Assembly (NCBI RefSeq): GCF_026162365.1 | Contig: NZ_JAOANW010000017.1 | Span: forward strand, 1-64,000 | DNA: 64,000 nt | Origin: Nitratireductor luteus | GTDB lineage: Bacteria > Pseudomonadota > Alphaproteobacteria > Rhizobiales > Rhizobiaceae | Direction: 5' to 3' | Shown here: in pieces, positions 23,155-35,501 of the stretch | Numbering within the stretch: position 1 is the first letter of the stretch | Layout: the number at the start of each line of letters is the position of its first letter | Notes under the pieces: generated by a model | The model's database searches: none | What the model saw: the letters and a program-made list of their open reading frames with translations, nothing else | What the model was told of the DNA's origin: nothing | Translations under genes and position numbers: made by a program

Positions 23155-24345
23155 ATGACCGAGCATTCCGTCCGCAATTTCAATATTAATTTCGGCCCGC
23201 AGCATCCGGCCGCGCATGGCGTTTTGCGCCTTGTGCTGGAGCTTGATGGCGAAGTGGTCGAGCGCGTCGATCCGCATATAGGTCTTTTGCATCGCGGCAC
23301 CGAAAAGCTGATCGAGGCCAAGACCTATCTGCAGGCCATACCCTATTTCGATCGTCTCGACTATGTCGCGCCGATGAACCAGGAGCACGCCTTCGCGCTC
23401 GCCGTCGAGCGCCTCCTGGAGATCGAGGTGCCCATCCGCGGGCAGCTCATCCGCGTGCTCTACTCCGAGATCGGCCGCATCCTCTCGCACCTGTTGAACG
23501 TCACCACGCAGGCAATGGACGTCGGTGCGCTGACACCGCCGCTCTGGGGCTTTGAGGAACGCGAGAAACTGATGGTGTTCTACGAGCGCGCCTCGGGATC
23601 GCGCATGCACGCGGCCTATTTCCGCCCCGGCGGCGTGCATCAGGACATTCCGGACAAGCTTGTCGAGGATATCGGCAAGTGGATCGACCCGTTCCTGAAG
23701 ACGGTCGACAATCTCGACGAGCTTCTGACCGGCAACCGCATTTTCAAGCAGCGCAATGTCGACATCGGCGTGGTGACGCTGGAGGACGCCTGGGCCTGGG
23801 GCTTCTCCGGCGTCATGGTGCGCGGCTCGGGTGCCGCATGGGACCTGCGCAAGAGCCAGCCCTACGAGTGCTACCGGCAGATGGAATTCGATATTCCCAT
23901 CGGCAAGAACGGCGACTGTTACGACCGCTATCTGATCCGCATGGAAGAGATGCGCCAGTCGGCAAAGATCATGCGGCAGTGCGTCGACCGGCTTCTGGGC
24001 AAGAACCGCACCGGCCCCGTCTCCAACACCGACGGCAAGATCGTTCCGCCCAAGCGCCCTGCCATGAAGCGCTCGATGGAAGCGCTGATCCACCATTTCA
24101 AGCTCTACACCGAAGGTTATCGCGTGCCCCCCGGCGAGGTTTACGCCTGCGTGGAGGCGCCCAAGGGCGAGTTCGGGGTCTATCTCGTGGCCGACGGCAC
24201 CAACAAGCCTTATCGCTGCAAGCTGCGCGCGCCGGGATTCGCCCATCTCCAGGCCATGGATTTCATGTGCCGTGGCCATCTCCTGGCCGACGTCTCCGCC
24301 GTGCTCGGCTCCCTCGACATCGTGTTTGGTGAGGTAGACAGATAA
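23155..24345 (+). CDS. nuoD: NADH-quinone oxidoreductase subunit D (49 kDa)
   Basis: A 396-residue subunit that lines the quinone-binding pocket with Nuo[21 protein letters not shown] at about 11-30 is the hallmark, with the conserved His pair. [11 protein letters not shown] and the C-terminal DIVFGEVDR complete the pattern. The start ATG 23155 lies 17 bases after nuoC; its stop overlaps the nuoE start by one base. Confidence 0.97.
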   Translation: MTEHSVRNFNINFGPQHPAAHGVLRLVLELDGEVVERVDPHIGLLHRGTEKLIEAKTYLQAIPYFDRLDYVAPMNQEHAFALAVERLLEIEVPIRGQLIRVLYSEIGRILSHLLNVTTQAMDVGALTPPLWGFEEREKLMVFYERASGSRMHAAYFRPGGVHQDIPDKLVEDIGKWIDPFLKTVDNLDELLTGNRIFKQRNVDIGVVTLEDAWAWGFSGVMVRGSGAAWDLRKSQPYECYRQMEFDIPIGKNGDCYDRYLIRMEEMRQSAKIMRQCVDRLLGKNRTGPVSNTDGKIVPPKRPAMKRSMEALIHHFKLYTEGYRVPPGEVYACVEAPKGEFGVYLVADGTNKPYRCKLRAPGFAHLQAMDFMCRGHLLADVSAVLGSLDIVFGEVDR

Positions 24346-25616
24346 TGTCAGTCCGCCGTCTCGCAGACGAATCCCTCCAGCCCGCTTCCTTTGCCTTTTC
24401 CCGCAATATGAGCTCGGAGGCGAAGCGCTGGATCAAGAAATACCCGAAGGGCCGCGAGCACTCGGCGGTGATCCCGCTTCTCATGCTCGCGCAGGAGCAG
24501 GAAGGCTGGGTGACGCGTCCTGCGGTCGAGCACGTGGCCGAAATGCTGGACATGCCGCTCATCCGGGTCTTGGAGGTGGCGACCTTCTACACCCAGTTCC
24601 AGCTCGCCCCCGTCGGCACCCGCGCCCACGTCCAGGTTTGCGGCACCACGCCCTGCATGCTGCGCGGGGCGGGCGAGCTCATTGATCTTTGCAAGTCGAA
24701 GATACATCCCGAGCCCTTGCATACCAACGAGGCCGGTACGCTCTCCTGGGAAGAAGTTGAGTGCCAGGGCGCCTGCGTGAACGCGCCCATGGTCATGATC
24801 TTCAAGGATACCTATGAAGATCTCACGGTGGAACGGCTTGAGGAGATCATCGACGCTTTTGAGGCCGGCAAGGGGGATACGGTCAAACCCGGACCGCAGA
24901 TCGACCGCTTCTATTCTGCTCCCGCTTCCGGACTGACCAGCCTGACGGACGAGAAGGCCGTCACCCGAATGGCGGCAGACGGCCGCAAGCCTGCATCCAA
25001 AGCGCGCGGGGCGGCGGTGCCGCCGGCTCGCGCCGCCAAGCCCGAGACGGAGGCGCTGGAAACCGACGCAGCGATAAGGTCGCCATCGCCCGTAAAGGTC
25101 TCCAGCAACGGCGAGAAGAAGGCCAGCGTCAAGCCGCCGAAGGAGGACCCGACGCAGGCCGACCGGGTTGCGGAAGAAGCCGAGAAGACGACCCGCACGC
25201 GCCGCCATTCAGGCAAGCCGAAGTCGCCAGAGCCTGCAATGCGCGCGCCTGAGCTGAAGAAGGCCAAGGCATCGGCCGAGATGGAAAAAGGCCCCGAATC
25301 GCCTGCTCGCGGCAAGGAGCCCAGGCCTTCGCTGGAAGACAGGAACCGTCCGAAGGCCAAGCCCCGTCCGGCGCAGCCCGACGACCTGAAGATGATCTCC
25401 GGCGTCGGCCCCAAGATCGAGGGTATTCTCAACGATATCGGCATCTACACCTACGCGCAGGTCGCATCCTGGAAGAAGGCCGAACGCGAGTGGGTGGACG
25501 GCTATCTGCGCTTCAAGGGGCGCATCGAGCGTGAAGACTGGGTGAAGCAGGCCAAGGCGCTCGCCAAGGGCGGTGCCGCCGAATATGAGCGCGTCTTCGG
25601 CAAGAAGCCGCGTTGA
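24345..25616 (+). CDS. nuoE: NADH-quinone oxidoreductase subunit E (24 kDa) with long C-terminal extension
   Basis: A 423-residue protein, about twice the usual NuoE length. Residues 1-190 are the [2Fe-2S] N1a subunit with ligands C99, C104, C140 and C144. Residues about 200-345 are a disordered Lys/Pro/Ala-rich linker. Residues about 346-423 form a compact domain beginning [20 protein letters not shown], a helix-hairpin-helix-like fold. Similar tails are seen on rhizobial NuoE proteins; their job in complex I is unknown. One frame covers the whole length with no frameshift. Confidence 0.95.
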   Translation: MSVRRLADESLQPASFAFSRNMSSEAKRWIKKYPKGREHSAVIPLLMLAQEQEGWVTRPAVEHVAEMLDMPLIRVLEVATFYTQFQLAPVGTRAHVQVCGTTPCMLRGAGELIDLCKSKIHPEPLHTNEAGTLSWEEVECQGACVNAPMVMIFKDTYEDLTVERLEEIIDAFEAGKGDTVKPGPQIDRFYSAPASGLTSLTDEKAVTRMAADGRKPASKARGAAVPPARAAKPETEALETDAAIRSPSPVKVSSNGEKKASVKPPKEDPTQADRVAEEAEKTTRTRRHSGKPKSPEPAMRAPELKKAKASAEMEKGPESPARGKEPRPSLEDRNRPKAKPRPAQPDDLKMISGVGPKIEGILNDIGIYTYAQVASWKKAEREWVDGYLRFKGRIEREDWVKQAKALAKGGAAEYERVFGKKPR

Positions 25617-25626
25617 GGAGAGTGTG

Positions 25627-26931
<1,305 letters not shown>

Positions 26932-26935
26932 GGCG

Positions 26936-27250
26936 ATGGTCAAGGTTCACGAGACACGCGAAGGATTGGATGTGCGCGATGCATCCTGCGCCAATTCGAC
27001 TTTTGACGATGTCAATCTGTCGAACTCTGCGTTCAACAACGTCAACCTGTCGGCTGCGCGGTGCACGCAAGTCAATCTGAGCAATGTGCGGGTGGAGGAC
27101 GCGAACCTCTCCAACACGCTGTTCGTCAATGTGAACATGAGCAACGTGAAGATCGAAAACGCACAGATCGCGGGCATGCTGATCAATGGCGTCAAGGTCG
27201 AAGAGCTTTTCCGAGCTTACGAGGCGTCACGCCTGTCGGGAGTCGAATGA
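26936..27250 (+). CDS. Pentapeptide-repeat protein inside the nuo operon
   Basis: A 104-residue protein made of A(N/D)LXX-type repeats from about residue 20 to 85: [38 protein letters not shown] and so on. These fold into a right-handed quadrilateral beta helix. It ends with a short helix ([12 protein letters not shown]). It lies between nuoF and nuoG: five bases after nuoF, and its stop overlaps the nuoG start as ATGATG. It is therefore co-transcribed and co-translated with complex I, but is not a standard complex I subunit. A role in assembly is a guess from location only. Confidence 0.85.
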   Translation: MVKVHETREGLDVRDASCANSTFDDVNLSNSAFNNVNLSAARCTQVNLSNVRVEDANLSNTLFVNVNMSNVKIENAQIAGMLINGVKVEELFRAYEASRLSGVE

Positions 27251-29331
27251 TGGCTAAACTGAAAGTCGACGGCACGGAGATCGAGGTTCCCGATCACTAC
27301 ACGCTGCTGCAGGCCGCCGAGGAGGCGGGCGCGGAGGTGCCGCGCTTCTGTTACCATGAGCGTTTGTCCGTTGCCGGCAATTGTCGGATGTGCCTGGTTG
27401 AGGTGAAGGGCGGACCGCCCAAGCCCGCCGCCTCCTGCGCCATGGGCGTGCGCGATCTGCGCCCCGGTCCCAATGGCGAAGTGCCAGAAATCTTCACCAA
27501 GACGCCGATGGTCAAGAAAGCCCGCGAGGGCGTGATGGAGTTCCTGCTCATCAACCATCCGCTCGACTGCCCGATCTGCGACCAGGGCGGCGAGTGCGAC
27601 CTGCAGGACCAGGCGATGGCCTATGGCGTGGATTCCTCGCGTTTCCACGAGAACAAGCGTGCCGTCGAAGACAAATATATCGGCCCGCTGGTCAAGACGA
27701 TCATGACTCGCTGCATCCATTGCACGCGCTGCGTCCGTTTCACCACCGAAGTGGCGGGCATTTCCGAGCTTGGCGCCACCGGGCGCGGCGAGGACATGGA
27801 GATCACCACTTATCTGGAACAGGCGATGACGTCGGAGCTTCAGGGCAATGTGATCGACCTGTGCCCGGTCGGCGCGCTCACCTCCAAGCCCTATGCCTTC
27901 CAGGCACGCCCATGGGAGCTCGGCAAGACGCAGTCGATCGACATCATGGATGCCGTGGGCTCCGCCATCCGCGTCGACACGCGCGGCCGCGAGGTCATGC
28001 GCATCCTGCCGCGCGTCAACGAGGCGGTGAACGAGGAATGGATTTCCGACAAGACCCGCTTCGTTTGGGACGGGCTGCGCACGCAGCGTCTCGACCGGCC
28101 TTACGTGCGCAAGGGCCAGCGCCTGCAGCCGGCCACATGGCGCGAGGCCTTCGAGGCCGTCGCCGGGGCCGTTTCCAAGGCCGCGCCAGAGAAGATCGGC
28201 GCCATTGCCGGCGATCTGGCCGGTGTCGAGGAGATGTTCGCACTCAAGAAGCTGATGCAGTCTCTGGGCTCGCCCAATTACGACTGCCGGCAGGATGGCG
28301 CGGCCCTCGATCCGTCGCTGGGGCGGGCAAGCTATGTCTTCAATCCCACTATCGAGGGCATCGAAGATGCCGATGCTCTTCTGATTGTGGGCGCCAATCC
28401 GCGTTTCGAGGCTTCCGTCATCAACGCCCGCATCCGCAAGCGCTGGCGCATGGGCGACTTTCCCATCGGCGTCATCGGCGAGGCCGGCGATCTGCGCTAC
28501 GATTACGAGGCGCTGGGCGCCGGCGCGGACACGCTCAAGGAGCTGGCTGGCGGTAGCGGCAAGTTCTTCAACACGCTCAAGAAGGCAAAGCGTCCGATGA
28601 TCCTCGTCGGCCAGGGCGCTCTTGCGCGGCCGGACGGCAAGGCTGTCCTCGGGCAGGCGGCCAAGCTCGCCGTGGCCGTGAAGGCGGTGACCGAGGACTG
28701 GAACGGCTTTGCCGTGCTGCACACGGCTGCCGCGCGGGTGGGCGGCCTCGATATCGGCTTCGTGCCTGAAGATGGCGGCGCCGATGTCGCCGGCATGATG
28801 GGCAAGATGGACGTCATGTTCCTGCTGGGCGCCGACGAGATCGGCATGGAGAAGCTGGGCGGCGCCTTTACCGTCTATATCGGCACCCATGGCGATGCCG
28901 GGGCACACCGCGCCGATGTCATCCTCCCGGCCTCGACCTACACGGAAAAGACGGCGACGTATGTGAACACCGAAGGCCGCGTCCAGATGACCAACCGCGC
29001 CGGCTTCGCGCCGGGCGAGGCGAAGGAGGATTGGGCGATCCTGCGGGCGCTGTCCGAGGTGCTGGGCCGCAAGCTGCCCTTCGATTCGCTGGGCGCGCTG
29101 CGGGCCGCGCTTTACGAGGATCATCCTCACCTGGCCGCAGTCGATGCGATCGAGCCGGGCGATCCAACGGCTATCGCCAGGATGGCCAGCCTGGGCGGGC
29201 GTCTGTCCTCCGCGGCTTTCACCTCTGCGGTGAAGGATTTCTACCTCACAAACCCCGTCGCACGCGCATCCGCGATCATGGCCGAGTGCTCGGCCCTTGC
29301 CCGCGGCGAATTGAAACAGGCGGCCGAGTAG
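27247..29331 (+). CDS. nuoG: NADH-quinone oxidoreductase subunit G (75 kDa)
   Basis: A 694-residue iron-sulfur subunit. The N-terminal ferredoxin domain has [15 protein letters not shown] and PAASC ligands for N1b. [19 protein letters not shown] box supplies N5 with its His ligand, and [11 protein letters not shown] plus DLCPVGAL supply N4. The remainder (about 220-694) is the molybdopterin-oxidoreductase-like domain without cofactor. The start ATG 27247 (MMAKLKVDG) overlaps the preceding stop. Confidence 0.97.
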   Translation: MMAKLKVDGTEIEVPDHYTLLQAAEEAGAEVPRFCYHERLSVAGNCRMCLVEVKGGPPKPAASCAMGVRDLRPGPNGEVPEIFTKTPMVKKAREGVMEFLLINHPLDCPICDQGGECDLQDQAMAYGVDSSRFHENKRAVEDKYIGPLVKTIMTRCIHCTRCVRFTTEVAGISELGATGRGEDMEITTYLEQAMTSELQGNVIDLCPVGALTSKPYAFQARPWELGKTQSIDIMDAVGSAIRVDTRGREVMRILPRVNEAVNEEWISDKTRFVWDGLRTQRLDRPYVRKGQRLQPATWREAFEAVAGAVSKAAPEKIGAIAGDLAGVEEMFALKKLMQSLGSPNYDCRQDGAALDPSLGRASYVFNPTIEGIEDADALLIVGANPRFEASVINARIRKRWRMGDFPIGVIGEAGDLRYDYEALGAGADTLKELAGGSGKFFNTLKKAKRPMILVGQGALARPDGKAVLGQAAKLAVAVKAVTEDWNGFAVLHTAAARVGGLDIGFVPEDGGADVAGMMGKMDVMFLLGADEIGMEKLGGAFTVYIGTHGDAGAHRADVILPASTYTEKTATYVNTEGRVQMTNRAGFAPGEAKEDWAILRALSEVLGRKLPFDSLGALRAALYEDHPHLAAVDAIEPGDPTAIARMASLGGRLSSAAFTSAVKDFYLTNPVARASAIMAECSALARGELKQAAE

Positions 29332-29341
29332 AGACGAGACC

Positions 29342-30385
29342 ATGGAAACATTCTTCACCCTCTACGTGCTTCCTGGGCTGATCATGCTCCTGAAATCGGT
29401 CGTGCTGATTTCGGTGCTGTTGATCTTCGTGGCTTATATTCTCTATGCCGACCGCAAGATCTGGGCGGCGGTGCAGTTGCGCCGCGGTCCCAACGTTGTT
29501 GGCCCGTGGGGGCTGCTGCAGGCTTTCGCCGATCTTCTGAAGTTCGTTTTCAAGGAGCCGGTGATCCCCTCAGGCGCCAACAAGGTGGTGTTCCTGCTGG
29601 CGCCTGTCGTGGGCGCCGTGCTGGCGCTCGCGACCTGGGCGGTCATCCCGGTGGCCGAGGGCTGGGCCATCGCCGACATCAATGTCGGCATACTCTACAT
29701 CTTCGCGATAGCCTCGCTGGAAGTCTATGGCGTCATCATGGGCGGCTGGGCCTCCAACTCGAAATATCCGTTCCTTGGCGCGCTGCGCTCCGCCGCGCAG
29801 ATGGTCTCCTATGAGGTCTCCATCGGCTTCGTCATCGTCACCGTGCTCCTGACGGTCGGCTCGCTCAACCTGACTGACATCGTGCTTTCGCAGGGCGATG
29901 GCCTCGGCACCATGCTCGGTCTGCCGAACACGTTCCTGGATTGGAACTGGCTCGCCCTGTTCCCGATGTTCATCATCTTCTTCATTTCCGCGCTTGCCGA
30001 GACCAACCGCCCGCCCTTCGACCTGGTCGAAGCCGAGTCGGAACTCGTCGCCGGCCACATGATCGAATATTCCTCGACGCCGTTCCTGCTGTTCTTCCTC
30101 GGCGAATATGTCGCCATCGTGCTGATGTGCGCTCTCACCACCATCCTGTTCCTTGGCGGATGGCTGCCGCCCTTCGATTTCGCGCCCTTCACCTGGGTGC
30201 CGGGCGTCTTCTGGTTCGTTTTCAAGGTTTGCATGGTCTTCTTCATGTTCGCGCTGGTGAAGTCCTTCGTGCCGCGCTACCGCTACGACCAGCTCATGCG
30301 CCTTGGCTGGAAGGTGTTCCTGCCGATCTCGCTTTTCATGGTGGTGGCGACCGCGGCCTTCCTGAAGTTCACGGGGTTGGCGTAA
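29342..30385 (+). CDS. nuoH: NADH-quinone oxidoreductase subunit H (ND1)
   Basis: A 347-residue membrane subunit with eight or nine helices that links the quinone site to the proton channels. The landmarks are [20 protein letters not shown] (about 37-56), the KEPVIP loop and the acidic loop [19 protein letters not shown] (about 220-238), which lines the E-channel and quinone cavity. It begins ten bases after nuoG with GAGACGAGACC upstream. Confidence 0.97.
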   Translation: METFFTLYVLPGLIMLLKSVVLISVLLIFVAYILYADRKIWAAVQLRRGPNVVGPWGLLQAFADLLKFVFKEPVIPSGANKVVFLLAPVVGAVLALATWAVIPVAEGWAIADINVGILYIFAIASLEVYGVIMGGWASNSKYPFLGALRSAAQMVSYEVSIGFVIVTVLLTVGSLNLTDIVLSQGDGLGTMLGLPNTFLDWNWLALFPMFIIFFISALAETNRPPFDLVEAESELVAGHMIEYSSTPFLLFFLGEYVAIVLMCALTTILFLGGWLPPFDFAPFTWVPGVFWFVFKVCMVFFMFALVKSFVPRYRYDQLMRLGWKVFLPISLFMVVATAAFLKFTGLA

Positions 30386-30425
30386 TGGCGCGCCACTTCC
30401 AACCCATTCAAGCTGGAGAATGACG

Positions 30426-30917
30426 ATGTCAGCTCTTGCCCAGGCGGCCAAATCACTGCTCCTCAAGGAGTTCGTTGGCGCCGTTGTCCTTTCCATGAAG
30501 CAGTTCTTCGCGCCCAAGGCGACGCTGAACTATCCGCATGAAAAGGGACCGATCTCCCCGCGCTTCCGCGGCGAGCACGCGCTACGCCGTTATCCAAACG
30601 GCGAGGAGCGCTGCATCGCCTGCAAATTGTGCGAGGCCATCTGCCCGGCGCAGGCAATCACCATCGAGGCCGGCCCCCGCCGCAACGACGGCACGCGCCG
30701 CACGGTGCGCTACGACATCGACATGGTGAAGTGCATCTATTGCGGCTTCTGCCAGGAAGCCTGCCCGGTCGACGCCATCGTCGAGGGGCCGAATTTCGAG
30801 TTCGCGACCGAGACGCGCGAAGAGCTTTATTACAACAAGGAAAAACTGCTCGCCAATGGCGACCGGTGGGAGCGGGAGCTTGCGCGCAATATAGCGCTGG
30901 ACGCGCCCTACCGTTGA
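30426..30917 (+). CDS. nuoI: NADH-quinone oxidoreductase subunit I (TYKY, 8Fe ferredoxin)
   Basis: A 163-residue subunit with two [4Fe-4S] motifs, [12 protein letters not shown] (about 60-71) and [12 protein letters not shown] (about 99-110), for clusters N6a and N6b. Between them is [15 protein letters not shown] 30426 has GGAG at good distance; a second ATG at 30420 is two codons earlier. A 118-base gap to nuoJ follows, the largest inside the operon. Confidence 0.97.
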   Translation: MSALAQAAKSLLLKEFVGAVVLSMKQFFAPKATLNYPHEKGPISPRFRGEHALRRYPNGEERCIACKLCEAICPAQAITIEAGPRRNDGTRRTVRYDIDMVKCIYCGFCQEACPVDAIVEGPNFEFATETREELYYNKEKLLANGDRWERELARNIALDAPYR

Positions 30918-30993
30918 GGGGACAGGAGTGGACGGGGGCGGGGCCCTCGTCTAAAGACACGACAAATTTCACGCCCCGGCGGGGTGGACGGAT

Positions 30994-31014
30994 GAGCCGG
31001 CAGAAGGCCGGCTC
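30994..31014 (+). other. Hairpin in the nuoI-nuoJ gap
   Basis: GAGCCGGC-AGAAG-GCCGGCTC, a perfect eight-bp stem without a T run, 21 bases before the nuoJ start. It may stabilise mRNA or lower expression of the downstream membrane genes. Confidence 0.4.
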
Positions 31015-31035
31015 GGCTAGGTACCGAGGGAACCC

Positions 31036-31656
31036 ATGCTGACAGGACTCGAGGCGATATTCTTTTACCTGTTCGCCTTCATTGGAGTGGCGGCGGCCTT
31101 TATGGTGATCTCCGCGCGCAATCCGGTGCACTCGGTGCTCTATCTGATTGTCACCTTCTTCAACGCGGCAGCACTTTTCCTTCTCACAGGCGCCGAGTTC
31201 CTGGCGATGATCATGCTGGTCGTCTATGTCGGCGCCGTGGCGGTGCTGTTTCTCTTCGTCGTCATGATGCTGGACGTCGACTTCGCCGAATTGAAGCAGG
31301 GCGCGCTGCAATATGCACCGATCGGCGCCATTGTCGGCATTGTCCTGGCTGCCGAATTGGTAGTCGTGCTGGGCGGCTATGCCTTCTCGCCTGAGCTTGC
31401 GGGCGAGATTGCCAAGCCCACCCCTGATATCGCAATCCGACACAACACGGCCGCGCTGGGCGATATCCTCTACACCGACTACATCCACTTTTTCCAGATC
31501 GCCGGCCTCGTGCTTCTGGTCGCCATGATCGGGGCCATCGTGCTCACGCTGCGCCATAAGGAAGGCGTGCGCCGCCAGTCGATCCCTGCGCAGGTCGCAC
31601 GCACGCCGGAAACGGCAATCGAAATCCGCAAGGTCGAATCGGGCGAGGGCATCTGA
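31036..31656 (+). CDS. nuoJ: NADH-quinone oxidoreductase subunit J (ND6)
   Basis: A 206-residue membrane subunit with five helices. [20 protein letters not shown] (about 30-49) and the pi-bulge helix [20 protein letters not shown] (about 56-75) are the family signatures. The C-terminal 35 residues are soluble and basic. The stop lies two bases ahead of nuoK. Confidence 0.96.
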   Translation: MLTGLEAIFFYLFAFIGVAAAFMVISARNPVHSVLYLIVTFFNAAALFLLTGAEFLAMIMLVVYVGAVAVLFLFVVMMLDVDFAELKQGALQYAPIGAIVGIVLAAELVVVLGGYAFSPELAGEIAKPTPDIAIRHNTAALGDILYTDYIHFFQIAGLVLLVAMIGAIVLTLRHKEGVRRQSIPAQVARTPETAIEIRKVESGEGI

Positions 31657-31658
31657 TC

Positions 31659-31967
31659 ATGGAAGTCGGCATCGCACATTTTCTCACGGTCTCCGCGATA
31701 CTGTTCACGCTCGGCGTGTTCGGAATTTTCCTGAACCGCAAGAACGTCATCATCATCCTGATGTCGATCGAGCTGATCCTTCTGGCCGTCAACATCAATT
31801 TCGTGGCTTTTTCGGCGGTGCTGGGCGATCTGGTCGGTCAGGTCTTCGCGCTGTTCATCCTGACTGTGGCCGCCGCGGAGGCAGCGATCGGCCTCGCCAT
31901 TCTCGTCGTCTTCTTCCGTAATCGCGGCACCATCGCCGTCGAAGACATCAATATGATGAAGGGCTGA
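31659..31967 (+). CDS. nuoK: NADH-quinone oxidoreductase subunit K (ND4L)
   Basis: A 102-residue, three-helix subunit. The two buried glutamates needed for proton transfer are visible: E38 in [12 protein letters not shown] and E74 in [13 protein letters not shown]. It forms part of a proton pathway with NuoN and NuoJ. Confidence 0.97.
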   Translation: MEVGIAHFLTVSAILFTLGVFGIFLNRKNVIIILMSIELILLAVNINFVAFSAVLGDLVGQVFALFILTVAAAEAAIGLAILVVFFRNRGTIAVEDINMMKG

Positions 31968-31978
31968 GGCCGCCATCC

Positions 31979-33976
31979 ATGTACCACGCGATCGTTTTTC
32001 TCCCCCTCATCGGCTTTCTGATTGCCGGCCTTTTCGGCCGGTCGATAGGTGCCAAGGCATCTGAATACATCACCTCCGGCTTTCTGGTGATTGCCGCCCT
32101 GCTTTCCTGGGTGGCCTTTTTCCAGGTGGCCTTCGGCGAAGGCGAAGCCTTCACCGTGCCGATCATGCAGTTCATCGCCTCCGGGGCGCTCGAGGTGGAC
32201 TGGGCTCTGAGGATCGACACGCTCACCGTAGTGATGCTCGTCGTTGTCAACACCGTCTCGTCGATCGTGCATGTCTATTCCATCGGCTACATGCACCACG
32301 ATCCGCACCGGCCGCGCTTCTTCGCCTATCTGTCTCTTTTCACCTTCGCCATGCTGATGCTGGTGACGGCCGACAATCTGGTGCAGATGTTCTTCGGCTG
32401 GGAAGGGGTGGGCCTGGCTTCCTACCTGCTTATCGGCTTTTGGTACAAGAAGCCGTCGGCCAACGCCGCGGCCATGAAAGCCTTCATCGTCAACCGCGTG
32501 GGCGACTTCGGCTTCATCCTCGGCATTTTCGGCGTATTCGTCCTGTTCGGCTCGATCAATCTCGATACGATCTTCGCCGCCGCGGCCAGCTATCTGCCGG
32601 TGGAAGGCGCGGGTGAGGGGGCGGCGGCTGCCGAGCCGGTTCTCACCTTCCTTGGCTATTCGCTCGACAAGGCCGGCGCGCTGACGGCGGTCTGCCTGCT
32701 CCTGTTCCTGGGCGCCATGGGTAAGTCGGCGCAGGTGCCGCTGCACACCTGGCTTCCCGACGCCATGGAAGGCCCGACGCCCGTTTCGGCGCTCATCCAT
32801 GCCGCGACCATGGTCACCGCCGGCGTCTTCATGGTGGCGCGGCTATCGCCGATCTTCGAGCTGTCGCCCGATGCCCTGATGGTCGTCACCGCCGTCGGCG
32901 CCTTCACGGCGTTTTTCGCCGCAACGGTCGGTCTTGTCCAGAACGACATCAAGCGCGTCATCGCCTATTCGACCTGCTCCCAGCTCGGCTACATGTTCGT
33001 GGCGCTGGGCACCGGCTTCTACAGCGCCGCAATCTTCCACCTGTTCACCCACGCCTTCTTCAAGGCGCTCCTGTTCCTGGGGGCCGGCTCGGTCATCCAT
33101 GCCGTATCCGACGAGCAGGACATGCGCCGGATGGGCGGGTTGAGGAAGCTCATTCCGCAGACCTATTGGCTGATGATCGTCGGCACCGTCGCGCTGACGG
33201 GTGTCGGCATTCCCGGCACCATCATCGGCACCGCCGGCTTCTTCTCGAAGGATGCCATCATCGAGGGCGCGTTCGCTGCGCATAATGTGGTTGCTCCCAT
33301 CGCATTCGTTCTGCTCACCGTGGCGGCCGTGTTCACCAGTTTCTATTCCTGGCGGCTGATCTTCATGACCTTCCACGGCAAGGCGCGCGCTTCCGCCGAT
33401 GTGATGCACCATGTGCATGAATCGCCGCTGGTCATGCTCGTGCCGCTGTTCATTCTCGCCGCCGGCTCGCTGTTTGCTGGTGTGATCTTCCATGAATATT
33501 TCATTGGCCACGATTACGAGCACTTCTGGAAGGGCGCCCTGTTCACCCTTGCCGGGAACGAGATCCTGGAAGAGTTCCACCACGTGCCGCTCTGGGTGAA
33601 GCTGGCTCCCTTCGTGGCCATGCTTCTCGGACTGGCCGTCGCCTGGCTGTTCTATATTCAAGACCCCGAGCGCCCGAAGGCGCTGGCCAGGCAGCATCGC
33701 GGCCTTTATGCGTTCCTGCTCAACAAATGGTACTTCGACGAGCTTTACGACTTCCTGTTCGTGCGCCCGGCCAAGCGCCTCGGCACGTTCCTCTGGAAAG
33801 AGGGTGACGGCAGGGTCATCGACGGGCTGGGGCCGGATGGCATTTCCGCGCGCGTCGTCGATGTCACCAACCGCATCGTCAAGCTGCAAAGCGGCTATCT
33901 CTACCACTACGCCTTCGCGATGCTCATCGGCGTCGCGGCCCTTGTGACCTGGATGATGCTCGGGAGCTCGTTTTAG
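31979..33976 (+). CDS. nuoL: NADH-quinone oxidoreductase subunit L (ND5)
   Basis: A 665-residue antiporter-like subunit at the far end of the membrane arm. [18 protein letters not shown] holds the key Glu of TM5, [20 protein letters not shown] holds the TM7-8 Lys and loop, and [18 protein letters not shown] is also classic. The C-terminal part contains the lateral helix that clamps the membrane arm. It follows nuoK by 11 bases. Confidence 0.97.
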   Translation: MYHAIVFLPLIGFLIAGLFGRSIGAKASEYITSGFLVIAALLSWVAFFQVAFGEGEAFTVPIMQFIASGALEVDWALRIDTLTVVMLVVVNTVSSIVHVYSIGYMHHDPHRPRFFAYLSLFTFAMLMLVTADNLVQMFFGWEGVGLASYLLIGFWYKKPSANAAAMKAFIVNRVGDFGFILGIFGVFVLFGSINLDTIFAAAASYLPVEGAGEGAAAAEPVLTFLGYSLDKAGALTAVCLLLFLGAMGKSAQVPLHTWLPDAMEGPTPVSALIHAATMVTAGVFMVARLSPIFELSPDALMVVTAVGAFTAFFAATVGLVQNDIKRVIAYSTCSQLGYMFVALGTGFYSAAIFHLFTHAFFKALLFLGAGSVIHAVSDEQDMRRMGGLRKLIPQTYWLMIVGTVALTGVGIPGTIIGTAGFFSKDAIIEGAFAAHNVVAPIAFVLLTVAAVFTSFYSWRLIFMTFHGKARASADVMHHVHESPLVMLVPLFILAAGSLFAGVIFHEYFIGHDYEHFWKGALFTLAGNEILEEFHHVPLWVKLAPFVAMLLGLAVAWLFYIQDPERPKALARQHRGLYAFLLNKWYFDELYDFLFVRPAKRLGTFLWKEGDGRVIDGLGPDGISARVVDVTNRIVKLQSGYLYHYAFAMLIGVAALVTWMMLGSSF

Positions 33977-33979
33977 AAC

Positions 33980-35485
33980 ATGACCGATTGGCCCATTCTT
34001 TCCACGGTCACCTTCCTGCCGCTCGTCGGTGCTTTCCTCATCCTCTTGATCAGGGATGACGGAGAGGTCGCGCGCAGGAATATCCGCAACGTCGCGCTGC
34101 TGACCACCGTTTTCACCTTCATTCTGTCGCTGTTCGTCTGGATCGGTTTCGACAACACCGTGCCTGGTTTCCAGATGGTGGAAAAGCACGAGTGGCTCTC
34201 CTCCGGCATCAGCTACCACCTGGGTGTGGACGGCATTTCCATGCTGTTCGTCATTCTGACGACCTTCCTCATGCCGTTGTGCATCCTGGCCAGCTGGGAA
34301 GCGGTGGACAAGCGGGTGAAGGAATACATGATCGCGTTCCTGATTCTGGAAACGCTCATGATCGGCGTGTTCGTGGCGCTCGACATCGTGGTCTTCTACG
34401 TGTTCTTCGAAGCCGGCCTCATCCCGATGTTCATCATCATCGGCGTGTGGGGTGGCAAGCGCCGCGTCTATGCCAGCTTCAAGTTCTTCCTTTACACGCT
34501 TCTGGGCTCCGTCCTCATGCTGCTCGCCATGATGGCGATGTATCTGCAGGCCGGCACCACCGACATCCCGACATTGCTGACGCATGTCTTCCCGACCGGC
34601 ATGCAGTACTGGCTATGGATCGCCTTCTTCGCCTCCTTCGCGGTGAAGATGCCCATGTGGCCGGTGCACACATGGTTGCCGGATGCTCACGTGGAGGCGC
34701 CGACGGCGGGCTCGGTCATCCTGGCCGGCATACTGTTGAAGATGGGCGGCTACGGGTTGCTGCGCTTCTCCCTTCCCATGTTTCCTGTCGCCTCGATAGA
34801 GCTGGCGCCGCTGGTGTTCGCCCTTTCGGTCATCGCGATTATCTACACCTCCCTGGTGGCGATGATGCAGGAGGACGTCAAGAAGCTGATCGCCTACTCC
34901 TCCGTCGCCCATATGGGGTTTGTGACGATGGGCATCTTTGCGCTCAACACGCAGGGTATTCAGGGCGCCATTTTCCAGATGCTCTCGCACGGACTGGTTT
35001 CAGGAGCGCTGTTCCTCTGTGTGGGCGTGATCTACGACCGCATGCACACCCGCGAGATCGCCGCCTATGGCGGGCTGGTCAACAACATGCCGAAATATGC
35101 AGTCGCCTTCATGGTCTTCACGATGGCCAATGTCGGCCTGCCAGGCACCAGCGGTTTCGTCGGCGAGTTCCTGACGCTGATGGCCGTCTTTCAGGTGAAC
35201 ACATGGGTGGCGTTCTTCGCCGCCACCGGTGTCATCCTGTCGGCGGCTTATGCTCTCTGGCTCTACCGCAGGGTCGTTTTTGGCGCGCTGACAAAGGAGA
35301 GCCTGAAGGGGCTCACCGACCTGTCGCTGCGCGAGAAGACGATCCTCTATCCTCTTATCGTGCTTGTGATTTTCTTCGGCGTCTATCCGGCGCCGCTGCT
35401 GGATGCGACGGCGGCTTCCGTCGAGGCCCTCATCAATCAGGTCGGCCTGTCGGTCGAACTGGCCCAAGCCGCCGCGGCAAACTGA
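33980..35485 (+). CDS. nuoM: NADH-quinone oxidoreductase subunit M (ND4)
   Basis: A 501-residue, 14-helix antiporter-like subunit. [18 protein letters not shown] carries the TM5 Glu, [20 protein letters not shown] the TM7 Lys region, and [18 protein letters not shown] the later conserved box. It starts three bases after nuoL. Confidence 0.97.
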   Translation: MTDWPILSTVTFLPLVGAFLILLIRDDGEVARRNIRNVALLTTVFTFILSLFVWIGFDNTVPGFQMVEKHEWLSSGISYHLGVDGISMLFVILTTFLMPLCILASWEAVDKRVKEYMIAFLILETLMIGVFVALDIVVFYVFFEAGLIPMFIIIGVWGGKRRVYASFKFFLYTLLGSVLMLLAMMAMYLQAGTTDIPTLLTHVFPTGMQYWLWIAFFASFAVKMPMWPVHTWLPDAHVEAPTAGSVILAGILLKMGGYGLLRFSLPMFPVASIELAPLVFALSVIAIIYTSLVAMMQEDVKKLIAYSSVAHMGFVTMGIFALNTQGIQGAIFQMLSHGLVSGALFLCVGVIYDRMHTREIAAYGGLVNNMPKYAVAFMVFTMANVGLPGTSGFVGEFLTLMAVFQVNTWVAFFAATGVILSAAYALWLYRRVVFGALTKESLKGLTDLSLREKTILYPLIVLVIFFGVYPAPLLDATAASVEALINQVGLSVELAQAAAAN

Positions 35486-35501
35486 ACGGGAACGCATTGA
35501 C

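Noticed and set aside
27217-29358. 713-codon minus-strand frame antisense to nuoG
   Set aside because: Same artefact; nuoG has all iron-sulfur motifs in the plus frame.
32843-34585. 580-codon minus-strand frame antisense to nuoL/nuoM
   Set aside because: Crosses two real genes; composition is antisense-like (runs of His, Glu, Asp, Arg).
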